From: Nitrobacteraceae bacterium AZCC 2146
GTDB taxonomy: Bacteria; Pseudomonadota; Alphaproteobacteria; Rhizobiales; Xanthobacteraceae
Direction: 5' to 3'
NCBI GenBank assembly: GCA_036924855.1
Contig: JBAGRP010000001.1
Location: 2,542,001 to 2,606,000, forward strand
Length of the DNA stretch: 64,000 nucleotides
Numbering within the stretch: position 1 is the first letter of the stretch; every line of letters starts with the position of its first letter. The notes under the pieces are model-generated. The model did not search any database, was not told the origin of the DNA, and saw nothing but the letters and a program-made list of their open reading frames with translations. Shown piece after piece: positions 45,152 through 54,187 of the stretch. Made by a program: the position numbers and the translations under genes.

Positions 45152-46024
45152 ATGACAAATCGGACAGAAACTGCGCTTCCGCTCAGCCGCCGCCTCGCCT
45201 GCGCCGAATGCGGCACCGAGTTCGGCTGCGATCTGTCCGGCGAATGCTGGTGCGCGTCGGAAACCGCAAAACTGCCGATGCCGACGGCGGGCGGGGATTG
45301 CCTGTGCCGGGCGTGTTTAAGAAAAGCGGTGGCAAGTCACGAGGCGGCGCCAAATGAATGGCAGGTCGAGGCGGTGCTGCTGGACATGGACGGAACGCTG
45401 CTCGATACCGAGCGCGTGTATCTTGCCAGCCTGGCCACGGCGCTGGATGCCTTCGGGTATTCCGATAGCACTGCGATCTGTCACGCCATGATCGGCATTC
45501 CCGGTCCGGAATGCGAGATCATGCTACTCGACCACTACGGCGCGGATTTTCCGATGCTGGACTTCAACCAAGCCTTCATCGCCCGGCGCGACGAGATCCT
45601 TCGCGACGGCATGCCGCTGAAGCCCGGCGCCGTCGAATTGCTGGAAGCCTTGCAGCGCGCCGGTTGCGCGACGGCGCTGGTGACGTCGTCATCGCTGCGC
45701 ACCGCCGAACAGCATCTGACTCTCGGCGGCATACGCTCACACTTCGAAACCATCCTGACGCGCGACGACGTCACGCGCGGCAAGCCCAGTCCCGATCTCT
45801 ATCTGCTGGCGGCGCGGCGACTTGGCATCCGGCCGCAGGCCTGCGTGGCGATCGAGGACTCCAATCCGGGCATCGCCTCGGCCCACAGCGCCGGCGCCAT
45901 CCCGATCATGGTGCCCGATATCGTTCAGCCCACCGCGGAGACGCTAGCGAAATGCGCCGCGGTGGCACCCGACCTGCATGTGGCGCTGACCGTGCTGCGG
46001 GAAAAAGCCGGGCTAGGAAGATAG
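45152..46024 (+). CDS. Fusion of a cysteine-rich CWC domain with a HAD phosphatase
   Basis: A 290-residue cytosolic protein. Residues ~15-56 hold eight Cys in the pattern C-x2-C-x5-C-x5-C-x-C-x15-C-x-C-x2-C, with GECWCA and the DCLCRACL end, which is the CWC domain (a likely zinc or Fe-S binder). Then a HAD superfamily phosphatase: nucleophile motif LLDMDGTLLDTE (Asp78, Asp80), VTSSS, and the Lys/Asp motifs TRGKPSPDLYLLA and AIEDSNPG, with a helical cap. The enzyme likely removes phosphate from a sugar phosphate or nucleotide. CWC domains usually stand alone, so the fusion is unusual. ATG 45152 was chosen. Confidence 0.8.
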   Translation: MTNRTETALPLSRRLACAECGTEFGCDLSGECWCASETAKLPMPTAGGDCLCRACLRKAVASHEAAPNEWQVEAVLLDMDGTLLDTERVYLASLATALDAFGYSDSTAICHAMIGIPGPECEIMLLDHYGADFPMLDFNQAFIARRDEILRDGMPLKPGAVELLEALQRAGCATALVTSSSLRTAEQHLTLGGIRSHFETILTRDDVTRGKPSPDLYLLAARRLGIRPQACVAIEDSNPGIASAHSAGAIPIMVPDIVQPTAETLAKCAAVAPDLHVALTVLREKAGLGR

Positions 46025-46067
46025 CAGACGCGCCTGCGGCTGCCCCGAACCGCCGGCCGTGGGTCGT

Positions 46068-47540
46068 TCACGCAGCGCCGGTGCCGCGCCGGTCCCGATC
46101 AGCCTGCAAGTAATACAAGCGCTTGGCGTGAAGCATCTTCATGTCGGCACGTTTGACCACCTGCTCCAGCCGGTCGCCGGGCCGGCTGGTGGCGATCCCG
46201 GTCGAGATGCTCAGCTCGAAGTCGGGATAATACTGGTTGTTGAGCTCGATGAGTTCCGCGAGGGAGGCGAGAACCGCTTCGCCGCCGGCGGCGTCGGTGC
46301 CAGGCAACAGGACCGCGAACTCGTCGCCGCCGATACGCGAGACCGAGGCCGGCTTCTCGACCAGCGAGCCGAACACTTCGCCCGCCCGGCGCAACAGCGC
46401 ATCGCCGACGCCATGGCCGAGTTCGTCGTTCGCGGTCTTCAGCCCGTTGAGGTCGGCGATGATGATGGTGACCGGCTGCGGCCCTTTGCGTTCAAGCCGA
46501 TTGAGCTCGTCGACATAGAACGAGCGATTCAAGGTGCGCGTCAGCACGTCATGGGTGCCGAGATATTCGAGATAGGCTTCCGCTTTCTTGCGCGCGGTGA
46601 TGTCGGTCAGCGCGACCTGTACCAGCGACCAGTCGCGTTCATGGCTGGGCAGCACCGAGAATTGCAGCAACAGATGCAGCTTGGTGCCATCGAGCGCATA
46701 GTTCACCACCTCGCGCTGCTGGAACAGCTTTCCATCCCACAGATCGACGAGTTGCTCGCGAAAATGCGGCCCCATCTCATCGCGGAACACGTCGGAGAGA
46801 TTGCGCAGCAATGTCTCTTTGTCGGGCGCGCCGAACAGTTCGAGCGTGCGGCTGTTGACATCGAGCACGCGGATTTCGCTCATGCAGCGCGGGACGAATT
46901 CCGCATGCACATCGGTGAAAACGCGAAAATCCTCGACGCCGCGGGCGCGCACATCGTCGATCAGCCGTTTCACGCCGCTGAAATCCTCCACCCACAGCGA
47001 GACCGGGGAGTGGGCGAACAGGCCGAAAGCGTAGTTCTCGCTGTCCACAAGGCGGCGCCGGGCGCCTTCCCGCTCGGTCACGTCCTCGATGGCGACCATG
47101 ACGCGGTCCCAGCTCTGCTCGTGACCGGGAAGGATAGTGCCGCTGAGCTGAATATCGAGACGCTCGCCGGTCAGCGCATAATTGACCGTGTGGCTGGAGA
47201 AGCTGGTCTGCCCGTTCCAGAGCTGTGCAAGTTCCGCGACATGGCTCTTGAAGGTGTCGTCGCGCATCACCTGGCCGAGATTGGCCTCTAAATGCGCGAG
47301 ATCGCGGGCGCCGAACAGCGACAACGTCTTGCGGTTGACCTTGAGGATACGGATGCGCTCGGAACACTGCCGCACCCGGTCGGGATCGGCGGCCAGGAAG
47401 ACCTCGATGTCGCTGACGCCCTGCGCTCGCCACTGTTCGAACAACGCCTGGACCGCGCTGTAGTCCTCGATCCAGAGCGAGACCGGCGCGAGGTCGAACA
47501 TTCTGGCGTCGTCGTCGGGATCGGTGGACAAAGCGGACAT
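46068..47540 (-). CDS. Diguanylate cyclase with two tandem PAS-like sensor domains
   Basis: A 490-residue cytosolic protein that makes cyclic di-GMP. Two sensor units repeat each other: APVSLWIEDYSAVQALFEQW..RILKVNRKTLSLFGA (about 18-80) and SPVSLWVEDFSGVKRLIDDV..RVLDVNSRTLELFGA (about 177-240), each followed by a Val/Leu-rich PAS core (SGTILPGHEQSWDRVMVAIEDVTER and FSVLPSHERDWSLVQVALTDITAR). The GGDEF domain from ~330 has the intact SRIGGDEFAVLLPG active site. The RxxD inhibitory site before GGDEF is absent, so product feedback is unlikely. No EAL domain. A lone gene next to the HAD gene, convergent with it. Confidence 0.9.
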   Translation of the reverse strand: MSALSTDPDDDARMFDLAPVSLWIEDYSAVQALFEQWRAQGVSDIEVFLAADPDRVRQCSERIRILKVNRKTLSLFGARDLAHLEANLGQVMRDDTFKSHVAELAQLWNGQTSFSSHTVNYALTGERLDIQLSGTILPGHEQSWDRVMVAIEDVTEREGARRRLVDSENYAFGLFAHSPVSLWVEDFSGVKRLIDDVRARGVEDFRVFTDVHAEFVPRCMSEIRVLDVNSRTLELFGAPDKETLLRNLSDVFRDEMGPHFREQLVDLWDGKLFQQREVVNYALDGTKLHLLLQFSVLPSHERDWSLVQVALTDITARKKAEAYLEYLGTHDVLTRTLNRSFYVDELNRLERKGPQPVTIIIADLNGLKTANDELGHGVGDALLRRAGEVFGSLVEKPASVSRIGGDEFAVLLPGTDAAGGEAVLASLAELIELNNQYYPDFELSISTGIATSRPGDRLEQVVKRADMKMLHAKRLYYLQADRDRRGTGAA

Positions 47541-47743
47541 GAAAACCTTGGCGAAATGACCGTGTCGGTTGTTTCTCTACCGCTTTAGACACAACTCATT
47601 AAGAATCCCTCAGTGTCACGCCGCCGACGCCCGACTGGGCCGGCGTGGGTTCCCGCCGATGACGTGCAATCCTCTCACCCAGGTCGCACAACCCACCGCC
47701 AAAACAATCGTTCCGTCGCACCTTGCGGTGAATGTTGCCGGAC

Positions 47744-48439
47744 TCAGACCTGATACCCCGGCGCCTTGCGCGCCAGGCCGTCGAAGGCGTCGAGCATCTT
47801 CTCGCGCCAGACGTAGATCGCATCGTCGGGCGCCAGCAGCCGGAATGGGCTGATGGCGCGGGCCCACTGGAAGCCGCCGAACACGATGTAGTCGGCATAG
47901 TTCGGTGCGGCACCGCCGAGGAAGGCTTGCGTCTTCAGCGTCAGCCGCATCGGATCGAGCGTCTTGCGAAAGCCCTCGACGCCCTGGTCGCGGCCGGCCG
48001 AGACTTCCTCGAGCGCCTTGCCAAATCGCGCCTCGCGGGTCGTGCGGAAATAGGCCTGATCTTCCGGCCGCAAATGGCTGTGAATGTCGGCGACGATGAA
48101 CGGGAACATGCCACCGATCACCACCGTGTCGCCCCACCAGTTCAGCATCCGCCCCATGGCGCGGCCGCCCTCGCCGCCGAACAGCGAGGGATGATCCGGA
48201 TAGGTGTCCTCGAGATAATTCGCGATCGCCCAGGAGTCCGACACCGTATGCTCGCCGTCGATCAGCACCGGCACCTTTTCGGATTTGTGCCGGTTGATCG
48301 CCTCGCGCTCGGTGAAGCGCCAGGGCACCGACGTCATATCGAGCCCCTTATGCGCCAGTGCCATCCGGGTCCGCCAGCAATACGGACTGAACGGACGATC
48401 CGCTTCGGTGCCGACCAGTTCGAACAGCTGGCGCGCCAT
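47744..48439 (-). CDS. Glutathione S-transferase family protein (LigE/beta-etherase-like)
   Basis: A 231-residue protein with an N-terminal thioredoxin-like domain (RPFSPYCWRTRMALAHKGLD: FSPYCWR is a common start of the LigE-type group), VPVLIDGEHTVSDSWAIANYLE for the glutathione site, and an all-helical C-domain ending ISPFRLLAPDDAIYVWREKM. It follows the next GST gene (48443) by only 3 bases, so the two are an operon. LigE relatives cleave lignin-type ether bonds, but the family also holds other activities, so the substrate is unknown. Confidence 0.85.
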   Translation of the reverse strand: MARQLFELVGTEADRPFSPYCWRTRMALAHKGLDMTSVPWRFTEREAINRHKSEKVPVLIDGEHTVSDSWAIANYLEDTYPDHPSLFGGEGGRAMGRMLNWWGDTVVIGGMFPFIVADIHSHLRPEDQAYFRTTREARFGKALEEVSAGRDQGVEGFRKTLDPMRLTLKTQAFLGGAAPNYADYIVFGGFQWARAISPFRLLAPDDAIYVWREKMLDAFDGLARKAPGYQV

Positions 48440-48442
48440 GAC

Positions 48443-49153
48443 TCAGGCCTTCACGACAGCGGCGGTCTGGCCGAACAGCAGCTTGCGCTCTTCCTCGGTG
48501 CGGATCGCCGGCTGGCCGAAATTCGGATTGACCTCCTTCGCCTTGGCATAAGCGCGCACTGTCGCCGGTCGCGCGGCGATGGTTTCGAGCCAGCGCTTCA
48601 GATGCGGGAAATCGTTGATGTCCTGGCTCTGGTTCTTGTACGGCACCACCCAGGGATAGCTCGCCATGTCGGCGATGGAATAGTCGCCGGCGATGAATTC
48701 GCGATCCGCGAGCCGCTTGTTGAGTACGCCGTAGAGCCGGTTGGTCTCGTTGACATAGCGATCGATGGCGTAGGTGATTTTTTCCTGCGCATAGTTGCTG
48801 AAGTGATGATTCTGCCCGGCCATCGGGCCGAGGCCGCCCATCTGCCAGAACACCCACTGGATCGCGTCATAGCGGCCGTAGATATCCGACGGCAGGAACT
48901 TTCCGGTCTTCTCGGCGAGATACAACAGCATCGCGCCGGATTCGAAGATCGAGATCGGCTTGGCGCCGCCTTTCGGCTCGTGATCGACCATCGCCGGAAT
49001 CCGGTTGTTCGGCGCGATCGCCAGAAACTCGGGCTTGAATTGATCACCCTTGCCAATGTTGATCGGGAACACCTTGTAGGGCAGCCCGGCCTCCTCCAGA
49101 AAGATCGTAATCTTGTGGCCGTTCGGCGTGCTCCAGTAATAGAGATCGATCAT
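48443..49153 (-). CDS. Glutathione S-transferase, YfcG/YghU (nu) class
   Basis: A 236-residue GST. MIDLYYWSTPNGHKITIFLEEAGLPYKVFPINIGKG is the nu-class start, with TPNGHK at the position that in YfcG binds glutathione disulfide. FKPEFLAIAPNNRIPAMVDHE and FESGAMLLYLAEKTG follow, and the C-domain has FIAGDYSIADMASYPWVV. YfcG-type proteins have disulfide-bond reductase activity with glutathione. ATG 49153 has CAGGAAA upstream; the extension to 49207 was rejected. It is the first gene of the two-GST operon. Confidence 0.9.
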   Translation of the reverse strand: MIDLYYWSTPNGHKITIFLEEAGLPYKVFPINIGKGDQFKPEFLAIAPNNRIPAMVDHEPKGGAKPISIFESGAMLLYLAEKTGKFLPSDIYGRYDAIQWVFWQMGGLGPMAGQNHHFSNYAQEKITYAIDRYVNETNRLYGVLNKRLADREFIAGDYSIADMASYPWVVPYKNQSQDINDFPHLKRWLETIAARPATVRAYAKAKEVNPNFGQPAIRTEEERKLLFGQTAAVVKA

Positions 49154-49484
49154 CGAGCTTTCCTGCCTGTGAGAATTGGATGGCATCCTGAAAAGATGCG
49201 GATGCATGAAGTTCGCCCGAATTGGCGCGCGGAGTCAATGGCGGGGGGTTTCGTATCTCGCCGAATTAAAAAAATCCGATCCCGCAGGGACTTGCAACGC
49301 GTTCAGCGCGCAAACCTCCGTTCAGCGCAGGATCCACAACAGAGTTCATGGACGATAGACAATGTTTGCGCTTTGACCTGCTTCGCTGAACGGCGAGTTT
49401 CAGGGGGAGCACAGGTTTGGCCTGTCCCTGCTGAGCCATGAGAAAAGTGTGCAGGGTCTGGCGGCCCTGCACATGAGCGGCTTG
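49154..49484. other. Intergenic region between the GST operon and the MFS gene
   Basis: There are 331 bases without a gene. I see the start region of the GST operon at the low end, and a terminator-like hairpin of the MFS gene at the high end (next entry). Bases 49257-49271 hold an A-rich stretch (GAATTAAAAAAATCC). No RNA or further reading frame is convincing. Confidence 0.5.
49448..49473 (-). terminator. Hairpin after the MFS gene
   Basis: Perfect nine-base arms TGTGCAGGG / CCCTGCACA with an eight-base loop, followed on the minus strand by CTTTTC. A likely transcription end 12 bases after the stop at 49485. Confidence 0.65.
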
Positions 49485-50813
49485 TCAGGATGCGGTTCTA
49501 GGCTCTATCGGCTGCCAGATGCTGATCTTGCGCGTCTCCGGCATCAGGAACAGGGCGAGCACGAAGCACACGGCGGGAACCGCGATCGGGTAGATCAGCG
49601 CGTAGCCGACGCTGCCGGTGGCCGCGAATGCCGCCGAGGTGATGAACGGCACCAATCCGCCACCCCAGCCGTTGCCGATGTGATACGGCACCGACACCGA
49701 CGTGTAGCGAATCCTGCCGGGGAAGTATTCCGCCAGGAACGCCCCGACCGGCCCGTACACCATCCCGACGTAGCAAACGAGGATGAAGATGATGAAGACC
49801 GCGATCGGATAGTTGATGTTGCCAGGCTGCGTGACCGTTCCTAGCCACAAATACAGCGGATAGTAGGTGATCGCGGCGAGCAACATGCCTCCCAGGATTA
49901 CCGGCTTGCGGCCGACGATGTCGGACAGCCAGCCAAAAAAGATCAGGCTCGGCGTTGCAATGAGCAGCGCGGCTCCCACGATGTAGGCCGAAGTCAGCGA
50001 GTCAACCTTGGAAACCTGCTGCAGGAAGTACAACGCCCAGAACTGGCCGCTGTACCAGACCACTCCCTGCCCGATCAGCACGATGGTGGCGATCCCAACG
50101 TATTTGATGTTGGAGCTGAGGAAGGCTTCCTTCCAGGGATTTTTGGTCATCTGCCCCCTGGCCTTGATATCCGCGAAGATCGGCGTCTCCTGGAGCTGGA
50201 GCCGGATGTAGATGGCGATGGCCACCAGCAGGAACGAGACCAGGAATGGAACGCGCCACGCCCATTCGTCGAATACCTGATTACCGAAATACGTGCGTGT
50301 CGCAATGATGACGGCCAGCGACACCACGATCCCGAGAGTCGGAGAGGTCTGCAGCCAGCCGGTGTAGTAGCCGCGGCTTTCGTCCGGCACATGCTCGGCG
50401 ACGTAGGTGATGGCGCCGCCATACTCGCCGCCCAGGCACAGGCCCTGGATCATACGCAAGCCGAAGAGGAGGAACGCGGCGGTCAGACCGATCGACTCAT
50501 AGGTCGGAATCAACCCGATCGCGCCCGTGCCCAGTCCCATTCCGCTGAGCGTAACGAGGAACGTGTACTTGCGGCCAACCCGGTCGCCCATCCATCCGAA
50601 GAGGAATGCCCCCAGTGGACGGATCAGGAATCCGGCGGTGAACAGTGCAATCGTACTCAGCAGAGCCGCGACCGGGTGGGATTGTTCAAAGAACTTGACC
50701 GACAGAACCGCGGCCAGGCTGCCGAAGATATAGAAGTCGTACCATTCGATGACGTTTCCCACCGACGCGGCAACGATCACGCGGCGGAAATCCCTTGGGA
50801 TTTGAATAGCCAT
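49485..50813 (-). CDS. MFS transporter, metabolite:H+ symporter (MHS/ProP-KgtP) family
   Basis: A 442-residue, 12-helix protein. SVGNVIEWYDFYIFGSLAAVLS in helix 1 and RPLGAFLFGWMGDRVGRKYTFL are the MHS family hallmarks, as are GLRMIQGLCLGGEYGGAITYVAEHVPDESRG and the closing RKISIWQP. Members import organic acids, proline/betaine or aromatic acids with protons. It may take up an organic acid, but the exact substrate cannot be read. It is a lone gene with a clear terminator; the codon use seems ordinary. Confidence 0.9.
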   Translation of the reverse strand: MAIQIPRDFRRVIVAASVGNVIEWYDFYIFGSLAAVLSVKFFEQSHPVAALLSTIALFTAGFLIRPLGAFLFGWMGDRVGRKYTFLVTLSGMGLGTGAIGLIPTYESIGLTAAFLLFGLRMIQGLCLGGEYGGAITYVAEHVPDESRGYYTGWLQTSPTLGIVVSLAVIIATRTYFGNQVFDEWAWRVPFLVSFLLVAIAIYIRLQLQETPIFADIKARGQMTKNPWKEAFLSSNIKYVGIATIVLIGQGVVWYSGQFWALYFLQQVSKVDSLTSAYIVGAALLIATPSLIFFGWLSDIVGRKPVILGGMLLAAITYYPLYLWLGTVTQPGNINYPIAVFIIFILVCYVGMVYGPVGAFLAEYFPGRIRYTSVSVPYHIGNGWGGGLVPFITSAAFAATGSVGYALIYPIAVPAVCFVLALFLMPETRKISIWQPIEPRTAS

Positions 50814-51204
50814 GTATGCCTCCTATTGTTTCAAGACATTGCCTCCCAATTCTTCAGTGCTTTATATTTTCTCGCGGCCCGAGGCCTATGCGCGACGTTT
50901 ACCTGCGCGACATCTGCAAGTACGTCCGCAACGCCTGACCTCAGGGGAGCTTTGAACTACCCGAGGAGAGCTCCAACGGCTTCGGCGCCGCGGGCCACTG
51001 CTGCCCCCGTTCCATCCATCCGGGAACGAAAGCGCAAAAGGCAGTCTAATCCTGATTGAGACGGCCACCTAATAAGACTTTGGATCAACTGAGCCAGGCA
51101 GTGACCAAACGCCGCAATGCAGATGGATTCTGTGAAAGCTGGCACTGGGAGCGCCGAAAGCGATCACTATATTACTACAACAAGAAAGAAGGGAGGTGAG
51201 CATC
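50814..51204. other. Divergent promoter region without a recognisable gene
   Basis: This 391-base gap separates the divergent MFS gene and the SPW gene. It should hold both promoters. I see no convincing open frame, sRNA or repeat. The only clear element is GGGAGGTGAGC at 51191-51201, the ribosome site of the SPW gene. Confidence 0.5.
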
Positions 51205-51567
51205 ATGCGTATTCAACATTGGCAAGACGTCGCCAGCCTGTTGCTGGGCGTGTGGCTGGTCTTGTCTCCGTTCGCCCTGGGCTCCGCCGGGGCGGCTACC
51301 TGGATCACAATCGCGCTTGGGTTGTGCGTCATTCTGTTTGCCGTAGAGGGACTTTTCATCCCCTCCTATCTGGAGGAATTGGGAGAGATTCTCCTCGGAT
51401 TGGCCCTGCTCGTGGCACCTTGGGCGATCGGCTACGAGTCAGCCTCGGCCACGACAAGCAGTATGGTATCGGGCATCCTGGTGATCTTGTTTGGAGCCTG
51501 GGAACTGATGACCGACCGCGATTTCATGACCTCGTGGCACGATCGCTGGCATCACACAGCCAGCTGA
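51205..51567 (+). CDS. SPW repeat-containing membrane protein
   Basis: A 120-residue protein with four hydrophobic helices. It has two copies of the SPW-type unit: QHWQDVASLLLGVWLVLSPFALG near the N-terminus and LGEILLGLALLVAPWAIGYE in the middle, each a helix ending in SPF/APW. This is the SPW repeat family, small integral proteins of unknown function. GGAGGT stands just before ATG 51205. Lone gene; no link to neighbours. Confidence 0.85.
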   Translation: MRIQHWQDVASLLLGVWLVLSPFALGSAGAATWITIALGLCVILFAVEGLFIPSYLEELGEILLGLALLVAPWAIGYESASATTSSMVSGILVILFGAWELMTDRDFMTSWHDRWHHTAS

Positions 51568-51677
51568 GAAGGGCAGTTGCGTGAAGCCCTAGTCCGACGG
51601 CCTCGCTTGGCGCTTGTCGGGGCGCGCTCTCTTGCTATGCTCGACCCTGGGCAAAAAAGCCATCGTGAGTCCGCGCC

Positions 51678-53651
51678 CTACTCCACCGCTGCCTTCGTCG
51701 GCGCGACGATCTCGAAATCCGCGCTGAAATCGTCGAGCATGCCCATCAGCTCGCGCAGTTTCAGCGGGTTACCGCTGAAGGAGATATCGCCGGTCAGCAC
51801 GCCGCCGGCGAAGGAGCGCTGTTTCAGCGTGAGCGCGTCGAGCGTAGCGCGGGTCAGCTTGAGGCTGAGGTCGGCGTTGTCGTTCAGCCTTCCCGCGGTG
51901 TGGGTCAGCGTCGAATTTTCGAGATTCATCGCATAGGTCTGGTTGAGGTCGGTGAACGTCCAGTTGATGACGATGGTCTTGCCCTCGGCCTTCGCCGCGT
52001 TCAGCCGCACGCCCATATAGTCGAAGGCGAGATCGATGCTGACGCCTTTCAGCAGATCGGCACTCCGCGTCGATGACACCGCTTTCGGCACGCCGCTGCG
52101 CAGTTCGGCGGCGCCGAGCAGATAGGCGTTGCGCCAGGTCGCTGCCTCAGACTGGTAGCCGAGCTGCTCAAGCGCGTCGGCGCCGAGGTCGCGCGCTTCC
52201 TTGTTGGTGGGATCGGCGAACACCAACTGGCTGGTGACGCTGGCGACCCAGCGATACTGCCCGGCCTTGAAGTCGTCGCGGGCGCGCTTCAGCACCGCGT
52301 CGGCGCCGCCCATGTATTCAACTTGCTTCTTCGCGGCCTCGGCGCGCGGCAGTGGATTGAGATCAGCCGGGTTGGCATCATACCAGCCGAGATAGAACTG
52401 ATAGACCGCCTTGGCGTTATGGCTCAGTGTGCCGTAATAGCCGCGCGCCGACCATTCATTGGCCAGGGATGGTGGCAGTTTCAGCTGCTCGGCGATTTCG
52501 GTGGACGTCAATCCCTGATTGAGCAGCCGCACACTCTGGTCGTGGATGAACTTGTATAGATCGCGCTGCTTCTTCAGAAACGCGACGATGCGCTCATTGC
52601 CCCACATCGGCCAGTGATGCTGCGCGATCACGATATCGGTCCTGTCGCCGTAGCGCTGGATCGCCTCGCCGATATATTTCGACCACAGCCGGCCATCGCG
52701 AATCTCGGCGCCACGGATGGTGTAGAGATTGTGCATGTTGTGGGTGGCGTCTTCCGCCATGTTCAGCAGCTTGAACTGCGGCAAGTACATGATCATCTCA
52801 GCTGGCGCCTCCGAGCCAGGCACCAGATGGAATTCGATCTCGACGCCGTCGATGCTGCGGCTCTCGTAACTTTGCTTGATGAGGTCGTTCGGCGGGATCA
52901 GCGAGATCGTGCCCTTCGCCAGTGCCTTGCCCAAACCCGTATCGACCTGGGCGCGCTCGCCAACCGGCAGCGCGCTGCCGAACTGGTATTGCGCGCGGCG
53001 GCTCATGGCGTTGCCGGCGATAACGTTTTCCGCCACCGCGTGCTCCATGAATCCGTCGGGCGCGATCACCTTGACCTTGCCGGATGCCGCGTCCTCCTCC
53101 GACATCACGCCCTTGCCGCCGCCGAAATGATCGACGTGGCTGTGGCTGTAGATCACCGCGAGCACCGGCTTGGCCGGGCGGTTCTTCAGATAGAGATCGA
53201 GCGCGGCGCGCGCGGTCTCATTGGACAGCAAGGGATCGATCAGGATCAGGCCCGAGTCACCCTCGATGATGGTGAGATTGGCGATATCGAGGCCACGGAC
53301 CTGAAAGATGCGGTCGGTGATCTTGAACAGGCCGTTGACGGCGTTGAGCTGGGCCTGCCGCCACAGGCTGGGATTGACCGTCGCCGGCGCGGTGTCGCTT
53401 TGCAGGAAGGCATAGGGCTTGGTGTCCCATGCCGGCTTTCCTTCGGGCCCGGCGATCACACCGTCCGGCAGCGTGGCGATGAAGCCGCGCTTTGCATCGT
53501 CGAAATCGGCGCGGTCGGCGAAAGGCAGCGTCTTCAGCACCGATTCGTTCAGCGTCTTCGTCGCCGGCTCGGCGTCCCTGGACTGGGCGAGGCACGGCGC
53601 TGTTGCAAATCCTATTGCAGCGCACAGCAACATCGTTGGCATCACGCGCAT
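51678..53651 (-). CDS. Linear alkylsulfatase (SdsA1-like, metallo-beta-lactamase fold)
   Basis: A 657-residue periplasmic sulfatase that hydrolyses primary alkyl sulfates such as SDS. It has a signal peptide ending CLAQ, an N-terminal metallo-beta-lactamase domain with the metal motif HSHVDHFGGG (residues 170-179) and MAEDATHNMHN, then a helical dimerisation domain (about 400-500) and a C-terminal SCP2-like lipid-binding domain (about 520-655). The domain order is that of SdsA1. ATG 53651 is used: GAGGG stands upstream and the signal peptide begins here. An 88-residue in-frame extension upstream overlaps the EF-hand gene and is not likely. Confidence 0.93.
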   Translation of the reverse strand: MRVMPTMLLCAAIGFATAPCLAQSRDAEPATKTLNESVLKTLPFADRADFDDAKRGFIATLPDGVIAGPEGKPAWDTKPYAFLQSDTAPATVNPSLWRQAQLNAVNGLFKITDRIFQVRGLDIANLTIIEGDSGLILIDPLLSNETARAALDLYLKNRPAKPVLAVIYSHSHVDHFGGGKGVMSEEDAASGKVKVIAPDGFMEHAVAENVIAGNAMSRRAQYQFGSALPVGERAQVDTGLGKALAKGTISLIPPNDLIKQSYESRSIDGVEIEFHLVPGSEAPAEMIMYLPQFKLLNMAEDATHNMHNLYTIRGAEIRDGRLWSKYIGEAIQRYGDRTDIVIAQHHWPMWGNERIVAFLKKQRDLYKFIHDQSVRLLNQGLTSTEIAEQLKLPPSLANEWSARGYYGTLSHNAKAVYQFYLGWYDANPADLNPLPRAEAAKKQVEYMGGADAVLKRARDDFKAGQYRWVASVTSQLVFADPTNKEARDLGADALEQLGYQSEAATWRNAYLLGAAELRSGVPKAVSSTRSADLLKGVSIDLAFDYMGVRLNAAKAEGKTIVINWTFTDLNQTYAMNLENSTLTHTAGRLNDNADLSLKLTRATLDALTLKQRSFAGGVLTGDISFSGNPLKLRELMGMLDDFSADFEIVAPTKAAVE

Positions 53652-53757
53652 GACAATCCCTCGCAGACCCTGACCGCACCGCCGGATTTGAGTGTTGAAC
53701 CCCGTATCCGAATGACGCATCCTGATCGGAAAAATATAGCAAGCAAGGGAGATGATC

Positions 53758-54147
53758 ATGACCACACGCCGTACGGTTCTGCTGTCCCTCGCGATGCCCC
53801 TCGCGGCGCTGGTGCCGGCGCAGGCCGCATCGCCGCTGAAGAGGCTCGATCCCGACAAGGACGGCACCGTCGACCTCAACGAGGCCAAGGCCGCGGCGTC
53901 CGCCTTGTTCGACAAGCTCGATCGCGATCATGACGGCACGCTGGATGCGAAAGAGCTTCGTGGCCGGCTCAATGCCAAGGAATTCGCCGCCGCCAATCCC
54001 GACAAGGATGGCACCCTCGACAAAGCAGAATATCTCGCCCTCGTCGAACTGCGTTTCCGCGCCGCCGATCCGGACAATGATGGCACCCTCGACGCGAAGG
54101 AACTCGCCTCGCCCGCCGGCAAGGCGCTGCTGAAGCTGCTGCTGTAG
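53758..54147 (+). CDS. Tat-exported EF-hand calcium-binding protein
   Basis: A 129-residue protein with a twin-arginine-like signal ([23 protein letters not shown]) and four clear EF-hand loops starting at residues 31 (DPDKDGTVD), 55 (DRDHDGTLD), 80 (NPDKDGTLD) and 104 (DPDNDGTLD). They are spaced about 25 residues apart, so nearly the whole mature protein is EF-hands. It should bind Ca in the periplasm. AAGGGAG stands 7 bases before ATG 53758; a Met two codons earlier is possible. It is divergent from the alkylsulfatase gene, with about 105 bases between starts. Confidence 0.85.
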   Translation: MTTRRTVLLSLAMPLAALVPAQAASPLKRLDPDKDGTVDLNEAKAAASALFDKLDRDHDGTLDAKELRGRLNAKEFAAANPDKDGTLDKAEYLALVELRFRAADPDNDGTLDAKELASPAGKALLKLLL

Positions 54148-54187
54148 GGCCCTTTTATCGTTGGGGGACTCGTCCCATATTGGGGCC

